Shown: positions 37,875 to 46,963, counted from the stretch's first letter. The stretch is 64,000 bases of DNA from Chitinophaga pinensis (GCF_007896845.1 NZ_VOHS01000001.1:398633-462632), one strand, 5' to 3'. A program made the numbers and translations. Notes: a model not told the origin generated them from the sequence alone.

Positions 37875-40286
37875 ATGCTTAGAAACTACATCAGGATAGC
37901 GTGGCGAAATCTTAAAAGAAACAGGGTATTTGCCTTCATCAATATCGGCGGTATGACGGTGGCCATTTGTGTTGCCCTGCTGCTGTGTATTGCGGCTTAT
38001 CATGAATGGTCGTTTGATCAGTTTCATTCGAACAGGTCTTCGCTATACGAAGTATACATGGAGGAGGCCTTGCCCAACGGTAAAACCGTTATGGGCGCTA
38101 ATCATCCGGCACCCTTAATGGCAGCCTTGCAACAGGAATGTCCTTCTGTTAAACAGGCGACTCGTTATCAGTCGAGTAAAAGGAGTGTTTCCTATAATGG
38201 GAAGACCCTGTCCAGAGTGATTGGTTTTGCTGATACGTCGTTTCTTCAGATGTTCAGTTTCCCTATACGGAGCGGTAACATCAATACTTTGCGCAACAGA
38301 GATCAGGTGTTAATATCCGAGGAAACTGCAAAGAATATCTTTGGTAATGAAGATCCGTTAAATAAGATCATAGAAGTAAAACTTGGGCAGCTACAAAAGA
38401 GCTATACAGTAGGCGGCGTGATGGCTAATGTGCCGGAGAACTCCAGTATTCATTTTGATATGCTTGTCAGTTTTTCTTCCTTATTGGAATGGTATGGCAA
38501 TGAAAGTTCATGGTCCTACAGTTCTTATTATACCTTTCTGCAGGTAAAGGAACACGCGTCTGTACCTCTGGTCTTAAAGCAGATGCAGGGACTGGTGAAT
38601 AAGTACATGTCTGAGAAGTTGCAGGGCATGAAGCGGGATGGAGTGCAGCCCGGTAAAGACGGACAGTTACTGACATACGGCTTGATGCCGGTCGGTGATA
38701 TTCATTTCGACAGACGCAGTGATCTGGCTGGTATCGGCGCTTTTTATCCGTGGTTGATGGTTATTATCTCTATCATGGTATTGGCTATTGCGGCCGGTAA
38801 TTTCATCAATCTTTCCATGGGACGTTCATTCACACGGGCAGGGGAGATAGGTATGCGTAAGGCATTGGGGGCCAGAAAAACACAGCTGATAGCGCAATTT
38901 TGGAGTGAGTCTTTTATATTGTGTGGCATCTCTCTTTTTGCCGGTATCGTCCTTGCCGCTTTTGTATTGCCGCAGTTTAATGAACTATTCAGATATCATT
39001 TCAGGATGGCATCCATTTTTAGCAGCATCCGTATTTTGAGTGGTGTTGTTGCCGGTTTTCTATTAATCACTGTATTGGCGGGCGGCTATCCGGCATGGAT
39101 GATTTCCCGGTTTAAAATGCTGGAAGTATTAAAGGGTAAACTCAGTCTGGGAAGAAAGAGTATTTTCAGAAATGTATTGATCATTGTGCAGTTCTCAATA
39201 GCTGTATTACTGATCAGCTGTACTATCATTCTCTGGCAGCAGCTGACTTATCTGCGATCCAGACCACTGGGATATAATCAGCATGAAGTGATCAGTATCC
39301 CTGTAAATTCCGGCTTATTGCAGAAAGGGGATGCACTATCCAGATTGAGAACAACACTCGCAGGTGACCCACATATTCTGGCTGTCAGCGGATCGAATAC
39401 GAATATGGGAGATGGGCTGGATGGTGGCCGGAATAGTGCGACCTATGGCTTTGATTATAAAGGGAGAGGGGTGAAATGTAACTGGTCGATGGTAGAATAT
39501 GATTATCTTCAGACACTGGGTTTGCACCTGGTGGCCGGCCGTGATTTCTCCCGTGAATTTTCAACAGATTCCAGTGCCGTCATCATCAATGAGCTGATGG
39601 CGAAGGAACTGGGAGAAAAGGACCCTATAGGTGCTGAATTGGACGTGATAGGTAAGTTTCATGTGGTTGGTGTTGTAAAGAACTTTAACTTTCATTCCCT
39701 GAAAGAGGAAACCGGTCCGATGACCATACAGCTGATCCCCGGAATGAAACCAATGTATATTTTTGTGCGTGTACTGCCGGCAGATCTGCCCCTTGCTATG
39801 GAGAAAGTGAAGAAGGCCTGGCATACTATTGACCCTGACGGCGAATTTGAAGGCTCTTTCCTTGATGAAAATATTGACAGAATGTACAGATCGGAGGCCA
39901 GACTGGCTAAGATCAGTATTAGTGGCGCGGTGGTAGCCATCGTTATCTCCTGCCTCGGTCTTTTTGCGATTGCGGTATTAGTTATTGCACAGCGGAATAA
40001 GGAAATAGGTGTGCGCAAAGTACTCGGCGCCTCCGTATCAGGTATTGTTACCCTGATAGCAAAAGACTTTCTGCGGCTGGTACTGATAGCCATTCTGATC
40101 GCTACACCCGTTGCCTGGTATCTGATGAGGATATGGTTACAGGATTTCGCCTATCATATTGATGTTAAATGGTGGGTATTTCTGCTGGCAGGAATTACAG
40201 CCATCGTGATTGCATTCTTCACGATAAGTTTCGAGTCGGTAAAAGCAGCATTAATGAACCCGGTTAAATCACTTAAAACAGAATAA
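37875..40286 (+). CDS. FtsX/MacB-type ABC transporter permease (permease 5)
   Basis: An intact 803-residue permease with the same layout: N-terminal RIAWRNLKRNRVFAFINIGG, first FtsX core GEIGMRKALGARKTQLIAQF, middle membrane helix (VLIIVQFSIAVLLISCTIIL), and C-terminal core NKEIGVRKVLGASVSGIVTL ending MNPVKSLKTE. The second ATPase starts 3 bp after its stop codon, indicating translational coupling, so permease 5 and ATPase 2 are probably a dedicated pair. Confidence 0.9.
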   Translation: MLRNYIRIAWRNLKRNRVFAFINIGGMTVAICVALLLCIAAYHEWSFDQFHSNRSSLYEVYMEEALPNGKTVMGANHPAPLMAALQQECPSVKQATRYQSSKRSVSYNGKTLSRVIGFADTSFLQMFSFPIRSGNINTLRNRDQVLISEETAKNIFGNEDPLNKIIEVKLGQLQKSYTVGGVMANVPENSSIHFDMLVSFSSLLEWYGNESSWSYSSYYTFLQVKEHASVPLVLKQMQGLVNKYMSEKLQGMKRDGVQPGKDGQLLTYGLMPVGDIHFDRRSDLAGIGAFYPWLMVIISIMVLAIAAGNFINLSMGRSFTRAGEIGMRKALGARKTQLIAQFWSESFILCGISLFAGIVLAAFVLPQFNELFRYHFRMASIFSSIRILSGVVAGFLLITVLAGGYPAWMISRFKMLEVLKGKLSLGRKSIFRNVLIIVQFSIAVLLISCTIILWQQLTYLRSRPLGYNQHEVISIPVNSGLLQKGDALSRLRTTLAGDPHILAVSGSNTNMGDGLDGGRNSATYGFDYKGRGVKCNWSMVEYDYLQTLGLHLVAGRDFSREFSTDSSAVIINELMAKELGEKDPIGAELDVIGKFHVVGVVKNFNFHSLKEETGPMTIQLIPGMKPMYIFVRVLPADLPLAMEKVKKAWHTIDPDGEFEGSFLDENIDRMYRSEARLAKISISGAVVAIVISCLGLFAIAVLVIAQRNKEIGVRKVLGASVSGIVTLIAKDFLRLVLIAILIATPVAWYLMRIWLQDFAYHIDVKWWVFLLAGITAIVIAFFTISFESVKAALMNPVKSLKTE

Positions 40287-40289
40287 CCA

Positions 40290-40952
40290 ATGATACAATT
40301 AAGACATATCTCCAAGTATTATCCCGTTGGATTTGGTAAGAATGAAATATTAAAAGATATTGATCTCAGAATTTTCGAAGGAGAGTTTGTATCTATTATG
40401 GGCCCTTCCGGTTCAGGTAAATCCACCCTGTTGCATATAATGGGTTTGCTGGAAGAACCCAATCAGGGGGAATACCTGTTTGACGGAGAACCGGTGCATA
40501 AGATGAATGAGAAGAAACGTACCCAGCTGCACCGGGGTGCAATAGGATTCGTTTTCCAGGCTTATCACCTGATTGATGAGCTGACAGTATATGAGAACAT
40601 TGAGACACCACTGCTATATAAAAATGTCCCTGCTGCTGAACGTAAGAGCCGTGTGGCCGATATTCTGGACCGTTTCAATATAGTAGCAAAAAAAGACCTT
40701 TTTCCCAGTCAGTTATCCGGCGGACAGCAACAGCTGGTCGGTATAGCGCGTGCATTGGTAGGTGAGCCTAAAGTGATCCTTGCTGATGAACCAACCGGCA
40801 ACCTGCATTCTGATCAGGCGAAGGAGATCATGGAACTGTTCAAACAGCTAAATGAAAAAGATAAGATTACGATAGTACAGGTAACCCATTCCGAAGTTAA
40901 TGCAGGTTATGGTCACAGGATTATACAGATCCGTGACGGGAAAATCGCATAA
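40290..40952 (+). CDS. ABC transporter ATP-binding protein (copy 2, divergent signature)
   Basis: A 220-residue ATPase of the MacB/LolD group. Walker [10 protein letters not shown] and Walker [12 protein letters not shown] are normal. The signature reads [14 protein letters not shown], with Leu where Arg is usual, and the D-loop reads GNLHS where GNLDS is usual; the switch histidine (THSE) is present. The altered residues may slow ATP hydrolysis, but activity cannot be excluded. It is coupled to permease 5 (3-bp gap). Confidence 0.92.
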   Translation: MIQLRHISKYYPVGFGKNEILKDIDLRIFEGEFVSIMGPSGSGKSTLLHIMGLLEEPNQGEYLFDGEPVHKMNEKKRTQLHRGAIGFVFQAYHLIDELTVYENIETPLLYKNVPAAERKSRVADILDRFNIVAKKDLFPSQLSGGQQQLVGIARALVGEPKVILADEPTGNLHSDQAKEIMELFKQLNEKDKITIVQVTHSEVNAGYGHRIIQIRDGKIA

Positions 40953-40965
40953 ATCAATATAGGCC

Positions 40966-41041
40966 ATTCCCGACGTCAGGTAATCTTATCAAGCTGTTAC
41001 GCACCGGCGTAGGTTCTGATAGGATATCCGTCGTCGGGAAT
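40966..41041 (+). repeat. Inverted repeat enclosing a structured spacer before the TolC gene
   Basis: ATTCCCGACG (40966-40975) is exactly complementary to CGTCGGGAAT (41032-41041), closing a 56-nt loop that contains further weak pairings. No T run follows. It could be a processing or attenuation element. Confidence 0.5.
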
Positions 41042-41106
41042 TGTTTATCTGCAAGTATTTTACGCCCTTCATAAAGAATTTATTTATGTTATCATCACAA
41101 TTATTA

Positions 41107-41114
41107 TATTTTTG
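41107..41114 (+). promoter_or_regulatory. Bacteroidota -7 element abutting the TolC-family start
   Basis: TATTTTTG matches TAnnTTTG and ends 7 nt before ATG 41122. It suggests that the tolC-hlyD part can also be transcribed separately, with an almost leaderless mRNA. Confidence 0.4.
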
Positions 41115-41121
41115 GAATGTC

Positions 41122-42480
41122 ATGAAAATATCCAAACTCCCGGGATTTCTCCTGGCGCTGTGCATCTTGTTTGCTAACTCTGCGGCCCTGAAGGCGCAGG
41201 ATACCTGGACACTGCAACGCTCCGTGGAGTATGCGCTTCAGAACAATATATCTATCAAGCAGCAGGACGTGCAGAAGCGTTATGCATTGCTGACGCTCAA
41301 GCAAAACCAGATGTCACAGATTCCCACCCTCGGCGCTGGTGTACAGGCTCAGTTGGGTTCTGGTCGTAATATTGACCCATATACGAACGTTTACGTCACC
41401 CAATCTTATTTCAACCTTGGTGGTGGAGTGAATACCAGTGTTGATATCTTTAACTGGTTCGCAAAACGTAATGTAATCGCTGCTAATAAATATGAGTTAC
41501 AGGCACAGGATCGCTTTCTGGAAAAGGCAAGGAATGATGTTGCTTTTAACATTGCCAGTACCTTCCTGCAATTACTCATGAATATTGAGCAGGTGCATGT
41601 CAGCGAGTTACAGGTGAAACTGACTTCGTCGCAGCTGGACAATACAAAGAAGCTGGTTGTTGCGGGTTCTGTTCCCGAAAGTAATCAGGCTGACCTCGAA
41701 ACAAAGCTGGCGAGTGACAGTGTAACTCTGATCACCGCGCAGAACAATGTGATCATGTCTACCCTGCAGATGAAAGCATATCTGAACCTGAGCTTTGATC
41801 AGTCTTATGTGCCTCAGATTCCGGAAAATATTGCAGAACTAAAATTACCAAGACTGGATGAAGTAGATCCGGAGATGGTATACAGTTCTTCCCAGATGAC
41901 CAATCCATTGATAAAGGGGTATGAGGCGAGAATAAAAGCACGGCAACGTACTTTGGCGGCTCAGAAAGGGTTATTGTACCCCAGTCTATCCGCAAATGGG
42001 GCATTGAATACCAGTTTTACCGATGTGGCAAAAGATGGCGCAACAGGTAAAACAATCAGTTTTAATCAGCAGGTGAATAATAACTTCCGTCAGTCCGCAG
42101 GGCTGAGTCTGAATATTCCGATTCTGAACGGCTGGCAGCAACGTACAGCAGTACAGAGGGCAAAACTGGATATTGTTGATCAGCAGCTGTTAATGGATAA
42201 AGATCTGCAGACACTGCGTCAGGATATCTATACTGCTCATGCAAATGCGGTAGCCGCAATTCAGAAATTCTCCGCATCTACCAAGGGTGTTGATGCTTCC
42301 CAGCGTGCGTATGATTTTGCGACCAAACGGTATAACCTGGGTTTAATGAATACTATTGACTATATTACTACGCAAACTAACCTGTTTAAAGCGCAGATCG
42401 ATAAGGTATCCGCGCAATACGAGTTCATATTTAGAATGAAACTACTGGAGTTTTATAGGGATCAAAAGATCTCCCTGTAG
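41122..42480 (+). CDS. TolC family outer membrane efflux protein
   Basis: A 452-residue outer membrane channel with a clear signal peptide (MKISKLPGFLLALCILFANS, then AALKAQ) and two repeated long helical/beta segments typical of OEP proteins (TLQRSVEYALQNNISIKQQD; RYNLGLMNTIDYITTQTNLF). It forms the trimeric exit duct for the adaptors and permeases of the cluster. ATG 41122 is chosen over the open frame to 41041 because it gives the signal peptide. The second adaptor starts 32 bp downstream. Confidence 0.92.
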   Translation: MKISKLPGFLLALCILFANSAALKAQDTWTLQRSVEYALQNNISIKQQDVQKRYALLTLKQNQMSQIPTLGAGVQAQLGSGRNIDPYTNVYVTQSYFNLGGGVNTSVDIFNWFAKRNVIAANKYELQAQDRFLEKARNDVAFNIASTFLQLLMNIEQVHVSELQVKLTSSQLDNTKKLVVAGSVPESNQADLETKLASDSVTLITAQNNVIMSTLQMKAYLNLSFDQSYVPQIPENIAELKLPRLDEVDPEMVYSSSQMTNPLIKGYEARIKARQRTLAAQKGLLYPSLSANGALNTSFTDVAKDGATGKTISFNQQVNNNFRQSAGLSLNIPILNGWQQRTAVQRAKLDIVDQQLLMDKDLQTLRQDIYTAHANAVAAIQKFSASTKGVDASQRAYDFATKRYNLGLMNTIDYITTQTNLFKAQIDKVSAQYEFIFRMKLLEFYRDQKISL

Positions 42481-42512
42481 CGGCTCCCTCCCTTTTGAAA
42501 TAACGCCGTTTT

Positions 42513-43868
42513 ATGAAGAGAAAGACACTTTTCTGGATCCTGGGGATCATCATTGTGCTGATTGCTATTTTCGCCTTGAGCAATGCACGCAAAGATGACA
42601 GCATTAAAGTGGCTGTCGATAAGGCAGAAGATAAAAATATCATAGAGGTGGTATCTGCCAGCGGCAAGATCTACCCTGAAACAGAAGTTAAGGTGAGTTC
42701 CGACGTATCAGGCGAAATAGTAGACCTTCCGGTACTGGAAGGTGATTCTGTTAAAAAAGGACAGGTATTGGCCCGTATCTATGCGGATGTCTATGGCTCC
42801 GTAAGGGACAAAGCGACAGCCTCTCTCAGTCAGGCACAAGCTCAGCTGGCAAATACAGCGGCCTCTCTCAACGCATTTAAGGCTAAGCTGGAACAGAGTA
42901 AAGCTGCTTATGACCGTAACAAGGAACTGCTGGCACAGAAAGTAGTGTCCCGCAGCGAATTTGAAACTGCTGAAGCAACTTACCGCTCCGCTTTGGCTGA
43001 CTATAACGCAGCAGCAGAACAGGTGAACAGCAACCGTTATGCAGTACAGAGTGCCAGAGCCGGTGTAACTGAAGCAAATACCAATCTCCAACGTACTACC
43101 ATTGTGGCGTCTATGGATGGTGTGGTGTCTTTGTTGCCGGTAAAGAAAGGTGAGCGTGTGGTAGGTACCGGACAAATGAGCGGTACTGAAATCATGCGTA
43201 TCGCAGATCTGAATATTATGGAAGTACAGGTGGATGTCGGAGAAAACGATATTCCCCGTGTAAAATATAACGATACTGCTATCGTTGAAGTAGACGCTTA
43301 TAGTGATCGTAAGTTCAAAGGTATTGTAACGCAGATCGCCAGTTCCAGCAAAGGTGCTGCAACTGCTACAGCCGCAACTTCTTCTTCTGCAGAACAGGTA
43401 ACCAGCTACATCGTACATATCCGCATTCTGGCAGAGAGTTACGCTGACCTGATTGACCCTGCTCATCCGAAGAACTTCCCTTTCCGTCCGGGTATGAGCG
43501 CCAGTGTTGATATCCAGACCCGCAGAAAGAATAATGTGCTGGCCGTACCTATTAATGCAGTAACTACCCGCGATGTGGTGGATAGCTCAAAAGCGGTAGG
43601 CGCCAAAAAAGAAGATCTGGCAGCAGCGAAAGAAAGCGGTAAGAATCAAAAAGAGGTTGTTTTTGTATTGCAGGCCGATAAAACCGTACGTCAGGCTGTT
43701 GTAACAACCGGGGTGCAGGATGATGCGAATATTGAGATCCTGAGTGGATTGAAGCCGGGAGAATCTGTTATCAGCGCTCCTTATTCCGCCGTATCAAAAG
43801 ACCTTGAACAAGGAAAGAAAGTAAACGTGGTACCTAAGAAAGAATTATTCGAAGGAACCACTAAATAG
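42513..43868 (+). CDS. HlyD/MacA family periplasmic adaptor (second copy)
   Basis: A 451-residue membrane fusion protein: N-terminal membrane helix (LFWILGIIIVLIAIFALS), lipoyl half (VSGEIVDLPVLEGDSVKKGQ), coiled-coil hairpin (about 95-190, alanine- and glutamine-rich), second lipoyl half (TTIVASMDGVVSLLPVKKGE), beta-barrel and membrane-proximal domain. The pattern is closest to MacA. It follows tolC by 32 bp and closes the cluster; a strong palindromic terminator lies 8 bp further on. Confidence 0.92.
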   Translation: MKRKTLFWILGIIIVLIAIFALSNARKDDSIKVAVDKAEDKNIIEVVSASGKIYPETEVKVSSDVSGEIVDLPVLEGDSVKKGQVLARIYADVYGSVRDKATASLSQAQAQLANTAASLNAFKAKLEQSKAAYDRNKELLAQKVVSRSEFETAEATYRSALADYNAAAEQVNSNRYAVQSARAGVTEANTNLQRTTIVASMDGVVSLLPVKKGERVVGTGQMSGTEIMRIADLNIMEVQVDVGENDIPRVKYNDTAIVEVDAYSDRKFKGIVTQIASSSKGAATATAATSSSAEQVTSYIVHIRILAESYADLIDPAHPKNFPFRPGMSASVDIQTRRKNNVLAVPINAVTTRDVVDSSKAVGAKKEDLAAAKESGKNQKEVVFVLQADKTVRQAVVTTGVQDDANIEILSGLKPGESVISAPYSAVSKDLEQGKKVNVVPKKELFEGTTK

Positions 43869-43876
43869 ATATTTCA

Positions 43877-43932
43877 ATAATAATAAAAGCGAAGGGCTCC
43901 GTTTAAACGGAGCCCTTCGCTTTTATTATTAT
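43877..43932. terminator. Terminator of the export cluster: 56-bp perfect palindrome
   Basis: Two exact 28-nt arms meet at GTTTAAAC. The core AAAAGCGAAGGGCTCCG has a GC-rich stem flanked by A and T runs, so it can act from both sides. Confidence 0.85.
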
Positions 43933-44193
43933 ATCACTTTGGATGATTTTATATTGTTAGTATTTATTATGGATTCGTTTGTTCACTCATGATGTATTGA
44001 GTATATAAAATGCCGCTAAAATCTCCTGTAGAAACTGCTGTTAAAACGTTCATTTTTACATCTCAATATCTGGTGTAATGCCTTCCTATTGCATGGATAT
44101 TCAACTGTTTAGGAGGGCCGGAAAAAACTTAACATTGTCCTGTGTTAATTTAATATTAAATTTATGTTATCACATCAAATAAAGTTACATAAT
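43933..44193. other. 261-bp AT-rich spacer before the lysine-rich gene
   Basis: No ORF or RNA gene recognised. A 16-bp palindrome AATTTAATATTAAATT lies at 44147-44162, about 30 bp before the next start codon, and could be an operator. Nothing else stands out. Confidence 0.4.
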
Positions 44194-44481
44194 ATGTCAA
44201 GTACAGATACTGCGAAGCCCGCCAAACCTTCCAAATCCTCCCGAAAAGAAGCACGCGACACCATAGAAAAGAAGCTGGACCTCCTGTTGGTAGACCTGAA
44301 AACTGAGTTAGGAGATACGAAATTCAAAAACAGAATTAAGAAAGCTGCAAAACTGCTGAGCAAAGGGCTGGACAAAAAGAAGAAAGCAGCCATCGTGAAG
44401 AAGAAAGCCACAAAGAAAGCAGTAAAGAGTGCCAAACCAGTTAACGTAAAAGCTGAAACCACAACAAAAGCTGCTGAATAA
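44194..44481 (+). CDS. Lysine/alanine-rich small protein with histone H1-like tail
   Basis: A 95-residue protein starting MSSTDTAKPAKPSKSSRKEA. A short helical region at about 20-55 (TIEKKLDLLLVDLKTELGDT) precedes a basic low-complexity tail of the KKKATKKAVKSAKP kind, as in histone H1-like and other nucleic-acid-binding tails. The family is not recognised with certainty. Start ATG 44194 was chosen over ATG 44164. Single gene. Confidence 0.6.
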   Translation: MSSTDTAKPAKPSKSSRKEARDTIEKKLDLLLVDLKTELGDTKFKNRIKKAAKLLSKGLDKKKKAAIVKKKATKKAVKSAKPVNVKAETTTKAAE

Positions 44482-44539
44482 ATAATAGTAACCCGCTTTC
44501 TGATGCGGCATCCTTTTATTTTTTGGTAATAAATAATTA

Positions 44540-44579
44540 ACGGTCCACTGATAACACTTAACTGTTATTTGTGGACCGT
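44540..44579 (+). repeat. Hairpin just upstream of the GH92 gene
   Basis: ACGGTCCAC (44540-44548) pairs with GTGGACCGT (44571-44579), and ATAACA with TGTTAT inside it. It ends 24 bp before the start codon. No T run follows; it may end the preceding transcript or structure the GH92 leader. Confidence 0.55.
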
Positions 44580-44603
44580 CTGCTATATATTTAGGGCTTT
44601 TGT

Positions 44604-46646
44604 ATGAAAAAGTCGCTAATATATCTACTGAGCCTGCTTTCTCTCACGGCAGTTGCCCAGCAATCAGGTCAGGTGAATGTATTCCTCGGTTCTTCCGGGG
44701 ATAACGGGCAAATGTCTCCCGCCGCTTCCTATCCTTTCAGTATGGTCAGCATTGGTCCGGAAACGTATCCTTCCACTCATACAGGGTATGAGTATTATGC
44801 TAAAGAATTTCTCGGATTTACCCACAACCGTATGGAGGGGGTGGGCTGCCAGGGTTGTGGCGGTAACCTGCTGGTGCGTCCTTTTCTGGGTGACGGTCCG
44901 GTAAAAGCTGATCTTATCAAATATGAAGAACAGGCTTCTCCGGGTTATTATCACGTAGGGTTTACCAATGGCATCAAAGCTTCTTTTACTGTTTATAAGA
45001 ATGGTGGTCTGCATCAGTATACTTTCCCTGAAGGAAAGAAAGGGCTGTTACTGGACCTGGGATTTGCGCATGTAGGTCGTTTTGTAGCTGAAGAGCATAC
45101 CATAGAAGGTAATGCCGTAAGCGGATGGGTGGAATCCAGAACAACCTGTAGTGCAGGTATCTACAGAATATACTATTATGTAGAAGCGGATCGTCCGGTA
45201 AAATGGACAGTTACGCAGGCACATGAGCTGATCGCCAATGTCACTGATAATAACTTGGGTCTGAGAGTAGGCTTGTCATCTGTAGGTACATCCTATGCAA
45301 AAGCTGCTATTGCGAAAGGCCCATTCGATGTAATAAAAGGAAAAAGTGAAAAAGAATGGAATGATATGTTGGGGCATATCAAAGTAAAAGGGGATCCTGC
45401 AAGAGAGAAGCTGTTTTATTCCCTTTTTTACCGTTCTATCCAGTCTCCTTATGTGATATCTGAGCCAGATGGGGCATATGCTGCCACCAACGGTACTTTA
45501 CAACATACAAACAGTAAGATGTATAACGGCTGGGCGATCTGGGATAATTACCGCGCACAGCTGCCTTTATTGTCTATTGCTTTCCCGCAGGAATATCAGG
45601 ATATGACGACCTCTATTGCAGGGTTGTACGCGCATGGTAAAAAAGACTATGCGACGCTGCATGAACCTTCCATTACCGTAAGAACAGAACACGCAGTAGT
45701 AGTACTGCTGGATGCCCTGAAAAAAGGCTATAAACTTGATTTTAAGGCTATCGCTGACTCAGTAGAAAAAGAGATCAAAGGACTGGATTATGCGCATCCG
45801 GATAAGGCGCTGGAATCTTCCTATGATGCATGGGCACTGGCAGAACTGTATTATGCACAGAAAGACAAAACCCGTGGCGATCTCTATAAAGCACAGGCAG
45901 CAGATTATAAAAAATACTGGCAGAAAGACTTTCAGGACCTCACGAAACGTGATGTAGATCGTATGCAGGCAAGAGGATTATATCAGGGTACCATCTGGCA
46001 ATACCGTTGGTTTGTGCCATTCGACCTGAAAGGTCTGATGGAACTGTGCGGCGGTGAGCAGGCATATCTTTCCCAGCTAGATGAATTCTTTGATAATGAC
46101 TACTACTGTCATGCAAACCAACCGGATCTGCAGGCGCCGTTTATGTATAATGTGACTAACCAGCCCTGGAAGTCACAGGCGCTCATTCATAAGATCGCTG
46201 TTGATACCATGGTACAGCACTACTTCAATGATAACAGCCGGGGTATCGGTTCAGAAATCGGCCCGATCTACAAGAACCAGCCAAATGCCTATGTCAGAAC
46301 AATGGATGACGATGCCGGTACGATGTCTTCATGGTTTGTACTAGTATCCACCGGGATATTTCCAGCCTGTATCGGTTCGCCGGTGTACTACCTGAATGTG
46401 CCTTTATTCGAATCCGTTGAATGGCAATGGCCGGGTGCAAAACCATTCTCTGTACAGGTGAAGAATTTCGGACCTAAGAATGTATACATCAAAGAAGTGT
46501 GGCTGAACGGTAAGAAATTGGACCGCAACTGGATCACACATACCGAGATCGCGAAGGGTGGTAAACTGGAGATCGTAGCCAGTGATAAACCAGATATGCA
46601 GCAGGGCCTTGGTAATAAATGGATTGCAGACATTACCCTTCAGTAG
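44604..46646 (+). CDS. GH92 family glycosidase (alpha-mannosidase type)
   Basis: A 680-residue secreted enzyme with signal peptide MKKSLIYLLSLLSLTAVAQQ. GH92 landmarks: VNVFLGSSGDNGQMSPAASY and GFTHNRMEGVGCQGCGGNLL in the N-terminal beta domain, the (alpha/alpha)6 domain with YNGWAIWDNYRAQLPLLSI, and the acidic DDDAGTMSSWFVL segment where the family has its catalytic aspartates. GH92 enzymes are calcium-dependent exo-alpha-mannosidases acting on mannan and N-glycans. It is somewhat shorter than the usual 730-790 residues. The neighbouring SusC/SusD pair (48-53 kb) may supply substrate, but gpsA separates them. Confidence 0.88.
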   Translation: MKKSLIYLLSLLSLTAVAQQSGQVNVFLGSSGDNGQMSPAASYPFSMVSIGPETYPSTHTGYEYYAKEFLGFTHNRMEGVGCQGCGGNLLVRPFLGDGPVKADLIKYEEQASPGYYHVGFTNGIKASFTVYKNGGLHQYTFPEGKKGLLLDLGFAHVGRFVAEEHTIEGNAVSGWVESRTTCSAGIYRIYYYVEADRPVKWTVTQAHELIANVTDNNLGLRVGLSSVGTSYAKAAIAKGPFDVIKGKSEKEWNDMLGHIKVKGDPAREKLFYSLFYRSIQSPYVISEPDGAYAATNGTLQHTNSKMYNGWAIWDNYRAQLPLLSIAFPQEYQDMTTSIAGLYAHGKKDYATLHEPSITVRTEHAVVVLLDALKKGYKLDFKAIADSVEKEIKGLDYAHPDKALESSYDAWALAELYYAQKDKTRGDLYKAQAADYKKYWQKDFQDLTKRDVDRMQARGLYQGTIWQYRWFVPFDLKGLMELCGGEQAYLSQLDEFFDNDYYCHANQPDLQAPFMYNVTNQPWKSQALIHKIAVDTMVQHYFNDNSRGIGSEIGPIYKNQPNAYVRTMDDDAGTMSSWFVLVSTGIFPACIGSPVYYLNVPLFESVEWQWPGAKPFSVQVKNFGPKNVYIKEVWLNGKKLDRNWITHTEIAKGGKLEIVASDKPDMQQGLGNKWIADITLQ

Positions 46647-46963
46647 TCGTCTTAAATGGCGCTTAATCGGCAAGATTATTTACAGATACCCCGTAGATAA
46701 GCCGTAGATAACCCGTATATAAGCCATTCTTATAGATACGGGTTATCTACGGCTTATCTACGGGGTATCTATGGCAAGACTATGAATTATCTTCCTGATC
46801 CGGCCGGCAAAAAGTAGGTACCGGTATAGTCTTGATATAGGTTTACACTTACCAGTTAAGCCCTTTAATATCCCCGTCTTTTTACCCCTCTGGAAATTGA
46901 GACTTAACGATATGGTCATATTAGCAGGTAAAATTCCTTACTTTGCGAGAAAAAGACAGATAC
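46647..46963. other. 317-bp spacer between GH92 and gpsA
   Basis: Dominated by the long hairpin at 46684-46770. The rest, leading to gpsA, shows no ORF and no consensus -7 element. Confidence 0.45.
46684..46770. repeat. Long hairpin with 40-bp arms built of 11-bp units
   Basis: The left arm (46684-46723) holds three near-identical 11-mers: CCGTAGATAAG, CCGTAGATAAC and CCGTATATAAG. The right arm (46729-46770) is its reverse complement except for a two-base bulge, with a 5-nt loop CCATT. The pairing is far longer than a usual terminator. It could terminate GH92 transcription, or be a dispersed palindromic repeat. Confidence 0.85.

Noticed and set aside
27461..40286. Tandem permeases as a transposon-driven duplication
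   Set aside because: The five proteins are clearly paralogous but diverged, and no flanking direct repeats or mobile genes were found. Old tandem duplication is sufficient.
42708..43466. Open frame of 252 codons on the minus strand
   Set aside because: Antisense to the second HlyD adaptor; no homology-like features.
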